Positions 33,856-41,917 of a DNA stretch of 64,000 bases are shown here, piece after piece. Origin of the DNA: Trujillonella endophytica. Lineage in GTDB: Bacteria > Actinomycetota > Actinomycetes > Mycobacteriales > Geodermatophilaceae. The notes under the pieces were generated by a model. That model searched no databases and was not told the origin of the DNA. It was given only the letters and a program-made list of their open reading frames with translations. The position numbers were made by a program, and so were the translations under genes. The stretch covers positions 1 through 64,000 of the forward strand of contig NZ_JABGCI010000004.1 of assembly GCF_019799905.1 (NCBI RefSeq). Reading direction: 5' to 3'. How positions within the stretch are numbered: the first letter of the stretch is position 1; every line of letters begins with the position of its first letter.

Positions 33856-36111
33856 GCGGGTGCTCCTCGGTGTTCCGGGTCGGGACCGGGTCGGGGTCCG
33901 GGGCTCGGGGGTGGTGCTCGGGGCGTGCGGGCGGAGCCGCGGCTGGGTCGCCGCGGCCGGGGGTTCGAGGCGCTCGGACGGGCCGCCGACGCGGGCGACG
34001 GCGACCGCGCAGACCTTGAAGGCGGGCATCTTGCTGGTGGGGTCGAGGGCGCCGGCGTCGGTGAGCGCGTTGGCGCTGGAGCCGCCGCCCCAGTGGAAGG
34101 GCGCGAAGACGACGTCGGGCCGGATGGTGTCGGTGACCTGGGCGGCGAAGCGGGCGCGGCCCCGCCGGGTGGCCAGCTCGACCACGTCGTCCTGGCCGAT
34201 GCCCAGCCGCCGGGCGAGGTCGGGGTGCAGCTCGGCGCGCGGCATGGGGGCGATGAGCTGCAGGCTGCGCGAGCGGCGGGTCTGGGTGCCCGACTGGTAC
34301 TGGGCGAGCACCCGGCCGGTGGTCAGCACGAAGGGGTACTCGGCGTCGGGGCGCTCGTTGGCCTCGACGTGCTCGACGCGGACGAACCGGGCCCGGCCGT
34401 CGGGGGTCGGGAAGCGCTCGGTGAACAGCCGCGGCGTGCCGGCGTGCCGCGGGGCGCCGGCCGGCGTCTCCGGGCAGGGCCAGAAGACGCCGTCCTCGGC
34501 GTCGATCCGGTCGTAGCTGATGCCGGAGTAGTCGGCCGCTCCCCCGGCGCTGGCCCGCCGCAGCTCCTCGAAGACCGTCTCGGGGTCGCCGGAGAACAGG
34601 TGACCGGCGCCGAGCCGGTCGGCCAGCGTCGCCAGCAGCTGGAGGTCGTCGGGGACGCCGATGGGCGGGTCGAGGGCCCGGCGGCGGCGGATGACCCGGC
34701 CCTCGAGGTTGGTCATCGTGCCTTCCTCCTCCGCCCACATGGCGCTGGGGAGGACGACGTCGGCGAGCTCGGCGGTCTCGGAGAGGAAGAAGTCGCTGAC
34801 GACGAGGAAGTCCAGGTCGGCCAGCCGGCTGACCACCCGCCGGGCGTCGGGGGCGGAGACGGCGACGTTCGAGGCGAGGACCAGCAGCGTGCGCACGCCG
34901 CCGTCCGTGCCGAGGGCGTCGAGCAGCTCGAACGCGCTCTTCCCCGGCATCGGCAGCTCGTCGGGGTCCACGCCCCAGACGGCGGCCACGTGGGCCCGGG
35001 CCGCGGGGTCGCGCAGGCTCCGGTAGCCGGGCAGCTGGTCGGCCTTCTGCCCGTGCTCGCGCCCGCCCTGGCCGTTCCCCTGGCCGGTGACCGTGCCGTA
35101 CCCCGACCCCGGGCGGCCGGGCAGGCCGAGGGCCAGCGCCAGGTTGATCCAGGCCTGCGCGGTGTCGGTGCCGCTGCGGTGCTGCTCGGCGCCACGGGCG
35201 GTGAGCACGATCGCCCGCTCCGCCCGGGCGAGCGCGGAGACGGTGCGCCTCTGGTCGGCGACCGGCACGCCGGTGATCCGCTCGACCCGGTCGGGCCAGT
35301 AGGCGGCGACACCCGCCCGGACGTCGTCGAAGCCCGTGGTGCGCGCCGCGACGTACTCCTCGTCGACCAGCCCGTCGGCCAGCGCGATGTGCAGCAGCCC
35401 GTTGGCCAGTGCCAGGTCGGTGCCGGGCAGCGGCTGCAGGTGCAGGGCCGAGTTGCGGGCGGTGGCGGTGCGCCGGGGGTCGACGACGACGTGCTCGGCG
35501 CCGCGCTCCCGGCCGGCGTCGAAGTACTGCATCGCCGGCGGCATGGTGTCGGCCGGGTTGCTCCCGACCAGGACGACGACGTCGGCCTCGGCGATGTCGG
35601 CGAGCGGGAACGGCATGCCGCGGTCGATGCCGAAGGCGCGGTTGGCCGCGCCCGCGGCCGAGGACATGCAGAACCGGCCGTTGTAGTCGATCGCGGAGGT
35701 GCGCAGGGCGACGCGGGCGAACTTGCCGAACTGGTAGGCCTGCTCGTTGGTCAGCGACCCGCCCCCGAAGCAGCCGACGGCGTCGCGGCCGTACGTGCGC
35801 TGGGTGCGGCGGACGGCGCCGACGACCTGGTCCAGTGCCGTGTCCCAGTCGGCCTCGACCAGCGGGCTGGTGCGGTCGCCGGGGACGGCGCGGACCAGGG
35901 GGCGCAGCAGCCGCTCGGGGTGGTCGAGCAGCTCGACCGACGACCAGCCCTTCGAGCACAGCCCGCCGCGGTTGGTCGGGAAGTCCAGCGGCACCAGCGT
36001 GGCCGGGCGGGCGCCGGCGGTGACGCGCATGCCGCACTGCAGCGAGCAGTACGGGCAGTGGGTGTCCGTCGTCCGCTGCACGCCGGCCCGCGGGGCGGCG
36101 GAGTCGGGCAT
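33508..36111 (-). CDS. narB: Assimilatory nitrate reductase catalytic subunit fused to a small auxiliary protein
   Basis: This 867-aa reading frame without a stop starts as a molybdopterin oxidoreductase. It has the [4Fe-4S] motif CPYCSLQC (about residues 18-26) with LCSKG near 50, the molybdopterin domains, and the C-terminal MopB domain ending near residue 725 (FHWGGGSSANALT). After a Pro/Arg/Thr-rich linker (about 728-752) comes a 115-residue domain, TPRFLQGVYPITGEGLAKPGP..., that is often a separate small gene between the nitrate and nitrite reductase genes. ATG at 36109 is used; a GTG 15 bases upstream is possible. It reduces nitrate to nitrite for nirBD. Confidence 0.9.
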   Translation of the reverse strand: MPDSAAPRAGVQRTTDTHCPYCSLQCGMRVTAGARPATLVPLDFPTNRGGLCSKGWSSVELLDHPERLLRPLVRAVPGDRTSPLVEADWDTALDQVVGAVRRTQRTYGRDAVGCFGGGSLTNEQAYQFGKFARVALRTSAIDYNGRFCMSSAAGAANRAFGIDRGMPFPLADIAEADVVVLVGSNPADTMPPAMQYFDAGRERGAEHVVVDPRRTATARNSALHLQPLPGTDLALANGLLHIALADGLVDEEYVAARTTGFDDVRAGVAAYWPDRVERITGVPVADQRRTVSALARAERAIVLTARGAEQHRSGTDTAQAWINLALALGLPGRPGSGYGTVTGQGNGQGGREHGQKADQLPGYRSLRDPAARAHVAAVWGVDPDELPMPGKSAFELLDALGTDGGVRTLLVLASNVAVSAPDARRVVSRLADLDFLVVSDFFLSETAELADVVLPSAMWAEEEGTMTNLEGRVIRRRRALDPPIGVPDDLQLLATLADRLGAGHLFSGDPETVFEELRRASAGGAADYSGISYDRIDAEDGVFWPCPETPAGAPRHAGTPRLFTERFPTPDGRARFVRVEHVEANERPDAEYPFVLTTGRVLAQYQSGTQTRRSRSLQLIAPMPRAELHPDLARRLGIGQDDVVELATRRGRARFAAQVTDTIRPDVVFAPFHWGGGSSANALTDAGALDPTSKMPAFKVCAVAVARVGGPSERLEPPAAATQPRLRPHAPSTTPEPRTPTRSRPGTPRSTRVKSTPRFLQGVYPITGEGLAKPGPVDAALTYTVPSGLTAQALYFRGGNSTGELVYVLLVRDGEPVRWFPIGAKGDVHVPLRVVEDLPGGTVVELHAAAPEGVTGELVVDLGLVEV

Positions 36112-36279
36112 GGCTGCGGCGGTCACGGGGACGAGAGTGCGTCGTCGTCGTTTCCCGGCGTGGACCTCGGCGTCAACGATGGGTTCCGAGGACCTCACAA
36201 CCAGGCACCGCCTCTGGTGCGGCGCGGACGACCGGGCAGGATGGGGTGGACGAACCGCCGAGGGGGGCGAGGAGGTGCC

Positions 36280-37092
36280 GTGGCGACAGCCGCCGATCCC
36301 GACGCGTCCGGAGACGGGGCCGACGAACCCGACCCCGACTCCCCCGAGGGCCGTGGCGGAGCGGCCTTCGTGCTGCCCGCGGGGCCGCCCGACACCGGCC
36401 GGACCCCGCTGGACCGCCGGCGCATCCTCGGCGCGGCCATCCGGTTCATCGACACCCACGGGCTGAGCGCGCTGACCATGCGCCGGCTCGGCGCCTCCCT
36501 GGGCGTGGAGGCGATGGCGCTCTACCGGTACGTGCCGGGCCGCGACCAGCTCCTGGACGGCGTCGTGGAGACCGTCATCGACGAGCTGTACGGCGACCCC
36601 GACGTCCACCTCGAGGCCGCACACGGCTGGCAGGACTACCTGCAGCGCCTGGCGCACGGGGTGCGGCGGATCGCCCTGGCCCACCCCGAGGTGTTCCCGC
36701 TCGTGGCCACCCGGCCGCCGGCGGCGCCGTGGGTGCGTCCGCCGCTGCGCAGCCTGCGCTGGGTGGAGTCGTTCCTGACCGCGATGACCAGCTGCGGCTT
36801 CTCCGAGGACTCGGCGGTGGCCGCCTACCGGGCGTACAGCAGCTTCCTGCTCGGCCACCTGCTGCTCGAGGTGTCGCAGAAGGGCGTGCCGATCAACGCC
36901 CAGGACGCCGGGGAGTCGCCCGCGCCGACGGCGGACCTCAGCGAGTACCCCACCGTGGTGCGACTGCAGGAGCTGCTGTCGATGGACGAGTCCGCCGAGG
37001 AGTTCGAGGAGGCACTGGAGAACCTGCTCGGGCGGCTGGAGCACGTCCGCCGCGAGGGGCGCAGCCCGGCGGAGCCCGAGAGCTTCACCTGA
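36280..37092 (+). CDS. TetR family transcriptional regulator (TetR_C_1 type)
   Basis: This 270-aa protein has a 45-residue acidic Pro-rich leader, then a helix-turn-helix (about residues 55-95, with LTMRRLGASLGVEAMALYRYVPGR) and a long C-terminal domain of the TetR_C_1 kind. GTG start after GGAGG at ideal distance. It is divergent from the nitrate reductase by 168 bases, but nothing ties it to nitrogen control. Ligand unknown. Confidence 0.92.
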   Translation: MATAADPDASGDGADEPDPDSPEGRGGAAFVLPAGPPDTGRTPLDRRRILGAAIRFIDTHGLSALTMRRLGASLGVEAMALYRYVPGRDQLLDGVVETVIDELYGDPDVHLEAAHGWQDYLQRLAHGVRRIALAHPEVFPLVATRPPAAPWVRPPLRSLRWVESFLTAMTSCGFSEDSAVAAYRAYSSFLLGHLLLEVSQKGVPINAQDAGESPAPTADLSEYPTVVRLQELLSMDESAEEFEEALENLLGRLEHVRREGRSPAEPESFT

Positions 37093-37119
37093 CGGCCACC
37101 TGATCGCTCCCGCCCGCGA

Positions 37120-37144
37120 GTTTACGTCGTAAACGGCTGGGCAC
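37120..37144 (+). promoter_or_regulatory. Palindrome and possible stress-sigma promoter upstream of the PRC/DUF2382 gene
   Basis: GTTTACGTCGTAAAC (37120-37134) is a perfect palindrome apart from its centre. Read as a promoter, GTTT is followed by 15 bases and GGGCAC (37139-37144), one base off the GTTT-N15-GGGTA pattern of SigB/SigF-type stress sigma factors. Both readings are possible: operator for the adjacent TetR, or stress promoter for the gene at 37221. Confidence 0.45.
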
Positions 37145-37220
37145 CGACTGGATCAGCGGCTCACCCGGTGTACCCGACCCGGGGGGCTCCACACCCAGCC
37201 GGACTCTCTCGAGGAGCAAC

Positions 37221-38024
37221 ATGATCACCGAGCAGAACATCAGCACCGTCATCGGCAGCACCGCCGTCGGCCCGGAGGGCAAGCTCGGCACCGTCGGCGA
37301 GGTCTACCTCGACGACCAGACCGGCCGCCCCGAGTGGGCCACCGTGCGCACCGGCCTGTTCGGCACCAAGGAGGCCTTCGTGCCCCTGGCCGACGCCACG
37401 CTCTCCGGCGGCGAGCTGCGCCTGCCCTACGACAAGGACAAGGTCAAGAACTCGCCGCACCACGACGTCGAGGGCCACCTCTCCCCCAGCGAGGAGGCCG
37501 ACCTGTACCGCTACTACGGCCTCGGCGGTGGCCAGCAGGTCGCCGACGCCGTCGGCACGGCCCGCGGCCCGGAGCTGGTGGACACCGACCGGTCCAACGC
37601 GCACGGCACCGTCGGCCACGACACCTCCGGCCCGACGACCGACAAGGCGATGACCCGCTCCGAGGAGCGCCTGGCCGTCGGCACCCAGCGCGTCGAGAGC
37701 GGCGTCGCGCGGCTGCGCAAGTACGTCGTCACCGAGAACGTCACCGAGACCGTCCCCGTGTCCCGCGAGGAGGTCCGGGTCGAGCGCGAGCCGATCACCG
37801 ACGCCAACATCGGCAACGCGATGGACGGCCCGGCCATCTCCGAGGAGGAGCACGAGGTCGTCCTCCACGCCGAGCGCCCCGTCGTCGCCAAGGAGGCCGT
37901 GCCGGTCGAGCGCGTCCGCCTCGACGTCGACACGGTCACCGACACGGAGACCGTCAGCGACACCGTGCGCAAGGAGCAGATCGAGTTCGACGGGGACGAC
38001 ACCACCCGCCGCACCACTCGCTGA
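37221..38024 (+). CDS. PRC-barrel and DUF2382 stress-type protein
   Basis: This 267-aa protein has an N-terminal PRC-barrel (about residues 5-75: IGSTAVGPEGKLGTVGEVYL, FVPLADATLSGGEL), a linker and a DUF2382 domain (about 145-260: RSEERLAVGTQRVESGVARLRKYV, VPVSREEVRVEREPI). Such proteins are common in desiccation- and radiation-tolerant Actinobacteria and often respond to stress. Role unknown. Start ATG with GAGGAGC. It is followed by hairpin element E and a small membrane protein. Confidence 0.92.
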   Translation: MITEQNISTVIGSTAVGPEGKLGTVGEVYLDDQTGRPEWATVRTGLFGTKEAFVPLADATLSGGELRLPYDKDKVKNSPHHDVEGHLSPSEEADLYRYYGLGGGQQVADAVGTARGPELVDTDRSNAHGTVGHDTSGPTTDKAMTRSEERLAVGTQRVESGVARLRKYVVTENVTETVPVSREEVRVEREPITDANIGNAMDGPAISEEEHEVVLHAERPVVAKEAVPVERVRLDVDTVTDTETVSDTVRKEQIEFDGDDTTRRTTR

Positions 38025-38026
38025 GC

Positions 38027-38084
38027 GAGGACCCCGTCCCCCTCGTCCCTCGCATCCTCGGGACGAGGCTCGGGACGGGGCCTC
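38027..38084 (+). repeat. 3'-end hairpin element, copy E
   Basis: Two bases after the stop of the DUF2382 gene comes GAGGACCCCGTCCC (38027-38040), an inner hairpin CCTCGTCCC/GGGACGAGG (38041-38068), and GGGACGGGGCCTC (38072-38084). GAGG-A-CCCCGTCCC pairs fully with GGGACGGGGCCTC, again leaving one bulged A. Loop sequence differs from copies A-D, but the stem design is the same. Confidence 0.75.
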
Positions 38085-38148
38085 GTAGGACCACGCCGGG
38101 CAGGCCCCTCCGGGGGCCCGCCCGGTTCCTCCTCCCCCTGGAGCACCC

Positions 38149-38763
38149 ATGAGCCACAGCACCGCACCCGGGAGCGGGGCGTCCTCCGGCGCCCGCGTCA
38201 CCCGGGGCACCGCCCGCGACGCGGTCGCCGCCCAGCACGACCGCTTCGGCGGGATCAAGTGGGGCGCGGCGTTCTTCGGCTGGCTCTCGGCCAACGGTCT
38301 CGCCGTGATCCTGGTGGCCCTGCTGTCGGCCGGCGGTGTCGCGATCGGGCTCACCCAGGGGCTGGACTCGGCCGACGAGGCCTTGGACGAGGCCACCACC
38401 ATCGGGCTGGCCGGGGGCATCGCCCTCGTCGTCGTGCTCTTCCTCGCCTACCTCGCCGGCGGGTACGTCGCCGGGCGGATGGCCCGGTTCGACGGGATCC
38501 GCCAGGGCATCGCCGTCTGGCTGATCGGGCTGTTGGTCGTGGCGGCGCTCGCCATCGCCGGCCTGGTCTTCGGCTCGGAGTACAACGTGCTCCAGCGGCT
38601 GGACCTGCCCCGCATCCCGATCGACGAGGGCACCGGCACCACCGGCGGGATCATCGCCCTGGTCGCCGTCGTGCTGGCCACCCTGATCGGGGCGATCCTC
38701 GGCGGGAAGCTCGGCACGCGGTACCACCGCAAGGTCGACCGCGCCGGCTTCGACGCCGTCTGA
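38149..38763 (+). CDS. Four-helix membrane protein
   Basis: This 204-aa protein has a 35-residue polar N-terminus and four hydrophobic helices (about residues 38-68, 84-108, 118-142 and 162-188), with a Gly-rich GGIIALVAVVLATLIGAILGGKLG final helix. It resembles small integral membrane proteins that often follow stress genes in Actinobacteria. Function unknown. Start ATG after GGAG. Ends 16 bases before a perfect terminator hairpin. Confidence 0.75.
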   Translation: MSHSTAPGSGASSGARVTRGTARDAVAAQHDRFGGIKWGAAFFGWLSANGLAVILVALLSAGGVAIGLTQGLDSADEALDEATTIGLAGGIALVVVLFLAYLAGGYVAGRMARFDGIRQGIAVWLIGLLVVAALAIAGLVFGSEYNVLQRLDLPRIPIDEGTGTTGGIIALVAVVLATLIGAILGGKLGTRYHRKVDRAGFDAV

Positions 38764-38779
38764 ACGACCGCCCGTCCCG

Positions 38780-38813
38780 ACGCCGGACCACCCCAGCAGG
38801 GGTGGTCCGGCGT
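38780..38813 (+). terminator. Perfect 15-bp terminator hairpin
   Basis: ACGCCGGACCACCCC (38780-38794) and GGGGTGGTCCGGCGT (38799-38813) flank an AGCA tetraloop. It lies 17 bases after the membrane-protein stop and ends 18 bases before the next gene. No long U tract. Confidence 0.85.
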
Positions 38814-38830
38814 CGTGGTCTGATGCCCCG

Positions 38831-39493
38831 GTGAGCGACGTCCCGACGGTCGTGCGGGTGGGCGCGCCCTCGGTGCGCCGCGCCGAGCAGCGCGACGTCC
38901 CCCGCATCGCGGCCACCCTGACGGTGGCGCTGGCCGACTCCCGGTGGACCCGCTGGGCCCTGCCCGACGACGGACGGATCCAGCGGCTGACCCGCTGGCA
39001 CGAGCTCGCCGCCGGGCACCGCGGCGTCAGCACCGGCAGCGCCTGGGTCACCGAGGACGTCACCGCCGTCGCCGCGTGGGAGGCCCCGCCCGGCGCGGAG
39101 GGGACGACGGCCGTGCCGGCCGACGTCCGCGCCGCCCTGGACCGGGAGCTGCCCGTGCTCTCCGGCTCGCACGCGGCGGCCGTGACCGCCACCCACGAGC
39201 TGGTGGACGCCGCCCGGCCCGCGGAGCCGCACTGGTGGCTGGCGCACCTCGGCACCCGGCCCTCCGCCCGCCGGAAGGGGCTCGGCCGCGCGGTGCTCGC
39301 CCCCGCTCTCGCCCGCTGCGACGCCGACGGCGTCCCGGCCGCGACGTCGGCGTACACGTGGGCGGGCGTCCGTTTCCTGCGCGGCTCGGGCTTCGAGGTC
39401 ACCGCGTCGCTGCACACCGCCGACGACGAGCTGCCGGTGTGGGTGCTCGTCCGGCCGCCGAGTCCTCCGCCGGCGGGTGTCGATCCGGCCTGA
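38831..39493 (+). CDS. GNAT family N-acetyltransferase
   Basis: This 220-aa protein has the acetyl-CoA-binding region HLGTRPSARRKGLGRAVLAPAL (R/Q-x2-G-x-G/A form: RKGLGRA, about residue 150), followed by YTWAGVRFLRGSGFEVTAS. N-terminal REAEQRDVPRIAATL-type start (RRAEQRDVPRIAA). Substrate unknown. GTG start at 38831 with little ribosome site. Confidence 0.88.
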   Translation: MSDVPTVVRVGAPSVRRAEQRDVPRIAATLTVALADSRWTRWALPDDGRIQRLTRWHELAAGHRGVSTGSAWVTEDVTAVAAWEAPPGAEGTTAVPADVRAALDRELPVLSGSHAAAVTATHELVDAARPAEPHWWLAHLGTRPSARRKGLGRAVLAPALARCDADGVPAATSAYTWAGVRFLRGSGFEVTASLHTADDELPVWVLVRPPSPPPAGVDPA

Positions 39494-39554
39494 GCGCGTT
39501 CGTACAGGGGGTGAGCGGGCGGAGGAGCCGCCCGCCGGACACCGGGAGACCGAC

Positions 39555-39905
39555 ATGGCCCAGTACCTGCTCAACCTGATCCAGCCCGACGGCGACGCGC
39601 CGCCGCCGGAGGTCCTCGAGCCGATCATGCGCGACCTCGCCGCGGTCAACGAGGAGATGCGCTCGGCCGGGGTCTGGGTGTTCGGCGCCGGCCTCCACCC
39701 GGCCTCCTCCGCCACGGTCCTCACCCCGTCCGGCACCGACGTGCTCGTCACCGACGGGCCGTTCGCGGAGGCCAAGGAGCACATCGGCGGCTTCACGCTG
39801 ATCGACGCCCCGGACCTCGACGCCGCGCTCGAGTGGGGCCGGAAGGTCGCCCGGGCGTCGACGCTGCCCATCGAGGTGCGCCCGGTGGCCGGCGGCGCGG
39901 TCTGA
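39555..39905 (+). CDS. YCII-related DGPF-domain protein
   Basis: This 116-aa protein carries the diagnostic motif VTDGPFAEAKEHIGGF (about residues 65-80) of DGPF/YCII proteins. These genes pair with ECF42 sigma factors, as here (next gene 14 bases downstream). Catalytic role is unproven. ATG start with GGGAGA upstream. Confidence 0.92.
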   Translation: MAQYLLNLIQPDGDAPPPEVLEPIMRDLAAVNEEMRSAGVWVFGAGLHPASSATVLTPSGTDVLVTDGPFAEAKEHIGGFTLIDAPDLDAALEWGRKVARASTLPIEVRPVAGGAV

Positions 39906-39919
39906 GGGATCGCGTCGGC

Positions 39920-41161
39920 ATGACCCCGATCGAGGAGGTCTTCCGGGAGGCGTACGGCCGCGCGGTCGCCGTCCTCACCCGCCTCCTCGGCGACATCGAC
40001 GCCGCCGAGGAGGCGGTCCAGGACGCGTTCCTCACCGCCGTGCAGCGCTGGCCGGTCGACGGCGTGCCGCCCAGCCCGGCCGGCTGGATCGTCACCACCG
40101 CGCGGAACCGGGCCATCGACCGGATGCGGCGGGAGTCCACCCGCACCGAGCGGTACGTCCGGGCCGCCACCGAGGCGGCCCTGCTGGCCGGACCCGACGA
40201 GCCGACCGAGGAGGAGGGCACCGTGCGCGACGACCGGCTCCGCATGCTCTTCACCTGCTGCCACCCGGCGCTGGCCCCCGCCGCCCGGGTGGCCCTGACG
40301 CTCCGCCTGGTCGGCGGCCTGACCACGGCCGAGATCGCGCACGCCTTCCTCGTTCCGGAGCCGACGATGGCCCAGCGCCTGGTCCGGGCCAAGGGCAAGA
40401 TCCGCGACGCCCGGATCCCCTACCGGGTGCCCACCGGCGCCGACCTGCCCGACCGGCTCGCGGGCGTGCTGGCCGTCGTCTACCTCGTCTTCACCGAGGG
40501 GCACACCGCGAGCGCCGGTGACGACCTGGTGCGCACCGACCTGTGCGCCGAGGCGATCCGGCTGGGGCGCGAGCTCGTCGAGCTGATGCCCGACGAGCCC
40601 GAGGCGCTGGGGCTGCTCGCGCTCATGCTGCTGACCGAGGCGCGGCGGCCGGCGCGGGTCTCCCCCACCGGGGAGCTGGTCCCCCTGCCGGAGCAGGACC
40701 GCACCCGGTGGGACGCCGCGCTCGTCGCGGAGGGGCAGGACCTCGTGCGCCGCTGCCTGCGCCGCGGCGCCCCCGGGCCGTACCAGGTGCAGGCCGCGAT
40801 CCAGGCCGTGCACAGCGACGCCGCCACGTCCGCCGACACCGACTGGCGGCAGGTCGTCGTGCTCTACGACCACCTGATGGCGCTGGCACCCTCGCCGGTC
40901 GTGGCGCTGAACCGGGCGGTCGCGGTGGCCGAGGTCGACGGGCCGGCCGCGGGCCTCGCCGCACTCGCCGGCGTCGAGCTGCCGCGCTCGCACCTGCTGC
41001 CCGCCGTCCGCGCCGACCTGCTGCGCCGGCTGGGCCGCACCGCCGAGGCGGTGCAGGCCTGCGACGCGGCGCTCGCGCTGGCCGGCAACGCCGCCGAGCG
41101 CACGTTCCTGCGGCGCCGGCGCGATGAGTTGGCGGCGCCGGACCGGTCGGAAGGGGCATGA
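39920..41161 (+). CDS. ECF-family RNA polymerase sigma factor with C-terminal TPR-like extension (ECF42 type)
   Basis: This 413-aa protein has region sigma-2 (about residues 5-75, AVQDAFLTAVQRWP and GWIVTTARNRAIDRMRR), sigma-4 (about 105-165, RVALTLRLVGGLTTAEIAHAFLVPEPTMAQRLVRAKGKI) and a long helical repeat extension (about 180-410). The FTCCHPAL block and the DGPF partner gene mark the ECF42 group, whose extension is thought to control activity in place of an anti-sigma factor. ATG start; stop overlaps the DUF1905 gene (ATGA). Confidence 0.93.
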   Translation: MTPIEEVFREAYGRAVAVLTRLLGDIDAAEEAVQDAFLTAVQRWPVDGVPPSPAGWIVTTARNRAIDRMRRESTRTERYVRAATEAALLAGPDEPTEEEGTVRDDRLRMLFTCCHPALAPAARVALTLRLVGGLTTAEIAHAFLVPEPTMAQRLVRAKGKIRDARIPYRVPTGADLPDRLAGVLAVVYLVFTEGHTASAGDDLVRTDLCAEAIRLGRELVELMPDEPEALGLLALMLLTEARRPARVSPTGELVPLPEQDRTRWDAALVAEGQDLVRRCLRRGAPGPYQVQAAIQAVHSDAATSADTDWRQVVVLYDHLMALAPSPVVALNRAVAVAEVDGPAAGLAALAGVELPRSHLLPAVRADLLRRLGRTAEAVQACDAALALAGNAAERTFLRRRRDELAAPDRSEGA

Positions 41162-41439
41162 GCAGCCCCTCCCCCCTCGACGTCACGTTCACCGCCCCCA
41201 TCGAGAAGGACGGCGCCTTCCCCACGTACCTGACCGTGCCCGACTCCGCGGAGCTGCTGGGCACCCGCCGCGCGGTCAAGGTCACCGGCACCACGGACGG
41301 CCACCCGTTCGCCGCGACGCTCATGCCGTCGGGCGACGGGCCGCACTGGCTGCCGCTGCGCGCGGCGATCTGCACGGCGATCGGCAAGAGCCGGGCCGGC
41401 GAGCAGGTCACCGTGCACCTGCAGCAGCGGCTGAGCTGA
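41158..41439 (+). CDS. DUF1905 domain protein
   Basis: This 93-aa small beta-rich protein reads VTFTAPIEKDGAFPTYLTVPDSAELLGTRRAVKVTGT, typical of DUF1905. Function unknown. Its ATG overlaps the sigma-factor stop by four bases, so it is probably co-translated and may belong to the ECF42 module. Confidence 0.88.
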   Translation: MSSPSPLDVTFTAPIEKDGAFPTYLTVPDSAELLGTRRAVKVTGTTDGHPFAATLMPSGDGPHWLPLRAAICTAIGKSRAGEQVTVHLQQRLS

Positions 41440-41445
41440 GAGCCG

Positions 41446-41811
41446 GTGGACCTCTTCGCGGGGCTCCCCGTGCGCGACCGGGCCGCGTCGATCGCCTGGT
41501 ACTCGCGGCTGCTGGGGGCCGAACCGTCCTTCCTGCCCAACGACACCGAGGCGGTCTGGGACCTGACCGAGCACGGCTACCTGTACGTCGACGTCCGGCC
41601 GGAGCACGCGGGCTCGGGGCTGGTCACGCTCTTCGTCGACGACTACGAGGAGCGGCTGGCGGCCATCGGCGGGCGGGGGCTCGAGCCGGCCGTGCGCGAG
41701 GTGTACGAGAACGGCGTCCGGCACGCGACGTTCCGCGACCCCGACGGCAACGAGGTCTCCTTCGGCGGGCCACCCGACGTCCTCCCCGAGGACTCCGCAC
41801 GGGGGTCGTGA
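41446..41811 (+). CDS. VOC superfamily (glyoxalase/bleomycin-resistance-like) protein
   Basis: This 121-aa single VOC module has LPVRDRAASIAWYSRLLGAEPSF at the N-terminus and ATFRDPDGNEVSFG near the C-terminus, with the usual final acidic ligand position. Substrate unknown. GTG start seven bases after the DUF1905 stop; likely last gene of the ECF42 operon. Confidence 0.9.
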   Translation: MDLFAGLPVRDRAASIAWYSRLLGAEPSFLPNDTEAVWDLTEHGYLYVDVRPEHAGSGLVTLFVDDYEERLAAIGGRGLEPAVREVYENGVRHATFRDPDGNEVSFGGPPDVLPEDSARGS

Positions 41812-41889
41812 CCCGCTCGCCATGGTCCGTGACGTCGTGGCGGCCCACGCCGGACAGCGGCGGGACCGGGCCGGCACCGAGGCAGCAGA

Positions 41890-41917
41890 CCGCGTCGTGC
41901 GCTAGCGCACGACGCGG
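41890..41917. terminator. 28-base perfect palindrome at the DHFR-like gene stop
   Basis: CCGCGTCGTGCGC and its exact complement meet at a TAGC centre, so the palindrome is perfect over 28 bases. It contains the last codons and stop of the DHFR-like gene (minus) and lies 78 bases after the VOC gene (plus). A bidirectional terminator is likely. Confidence 0.7.

Noticed and set aside
30959..36037. A 1692-residue open frame on the minus strand
   Set aside because: Only its 3' half is nirB. The upstream part is out of frame with the nitrate reductase and has Arg/Pro-rich composition typical of a shadow frame in high-GC DNA.
38780..38813. A sixth copy of the bulged-A hairpin family
   Set aside because: It contains GGACCACCCC but the stem is fully paired, lacks the bulged A and starts 17 bases after the stop; treated as an ordinary terminator.
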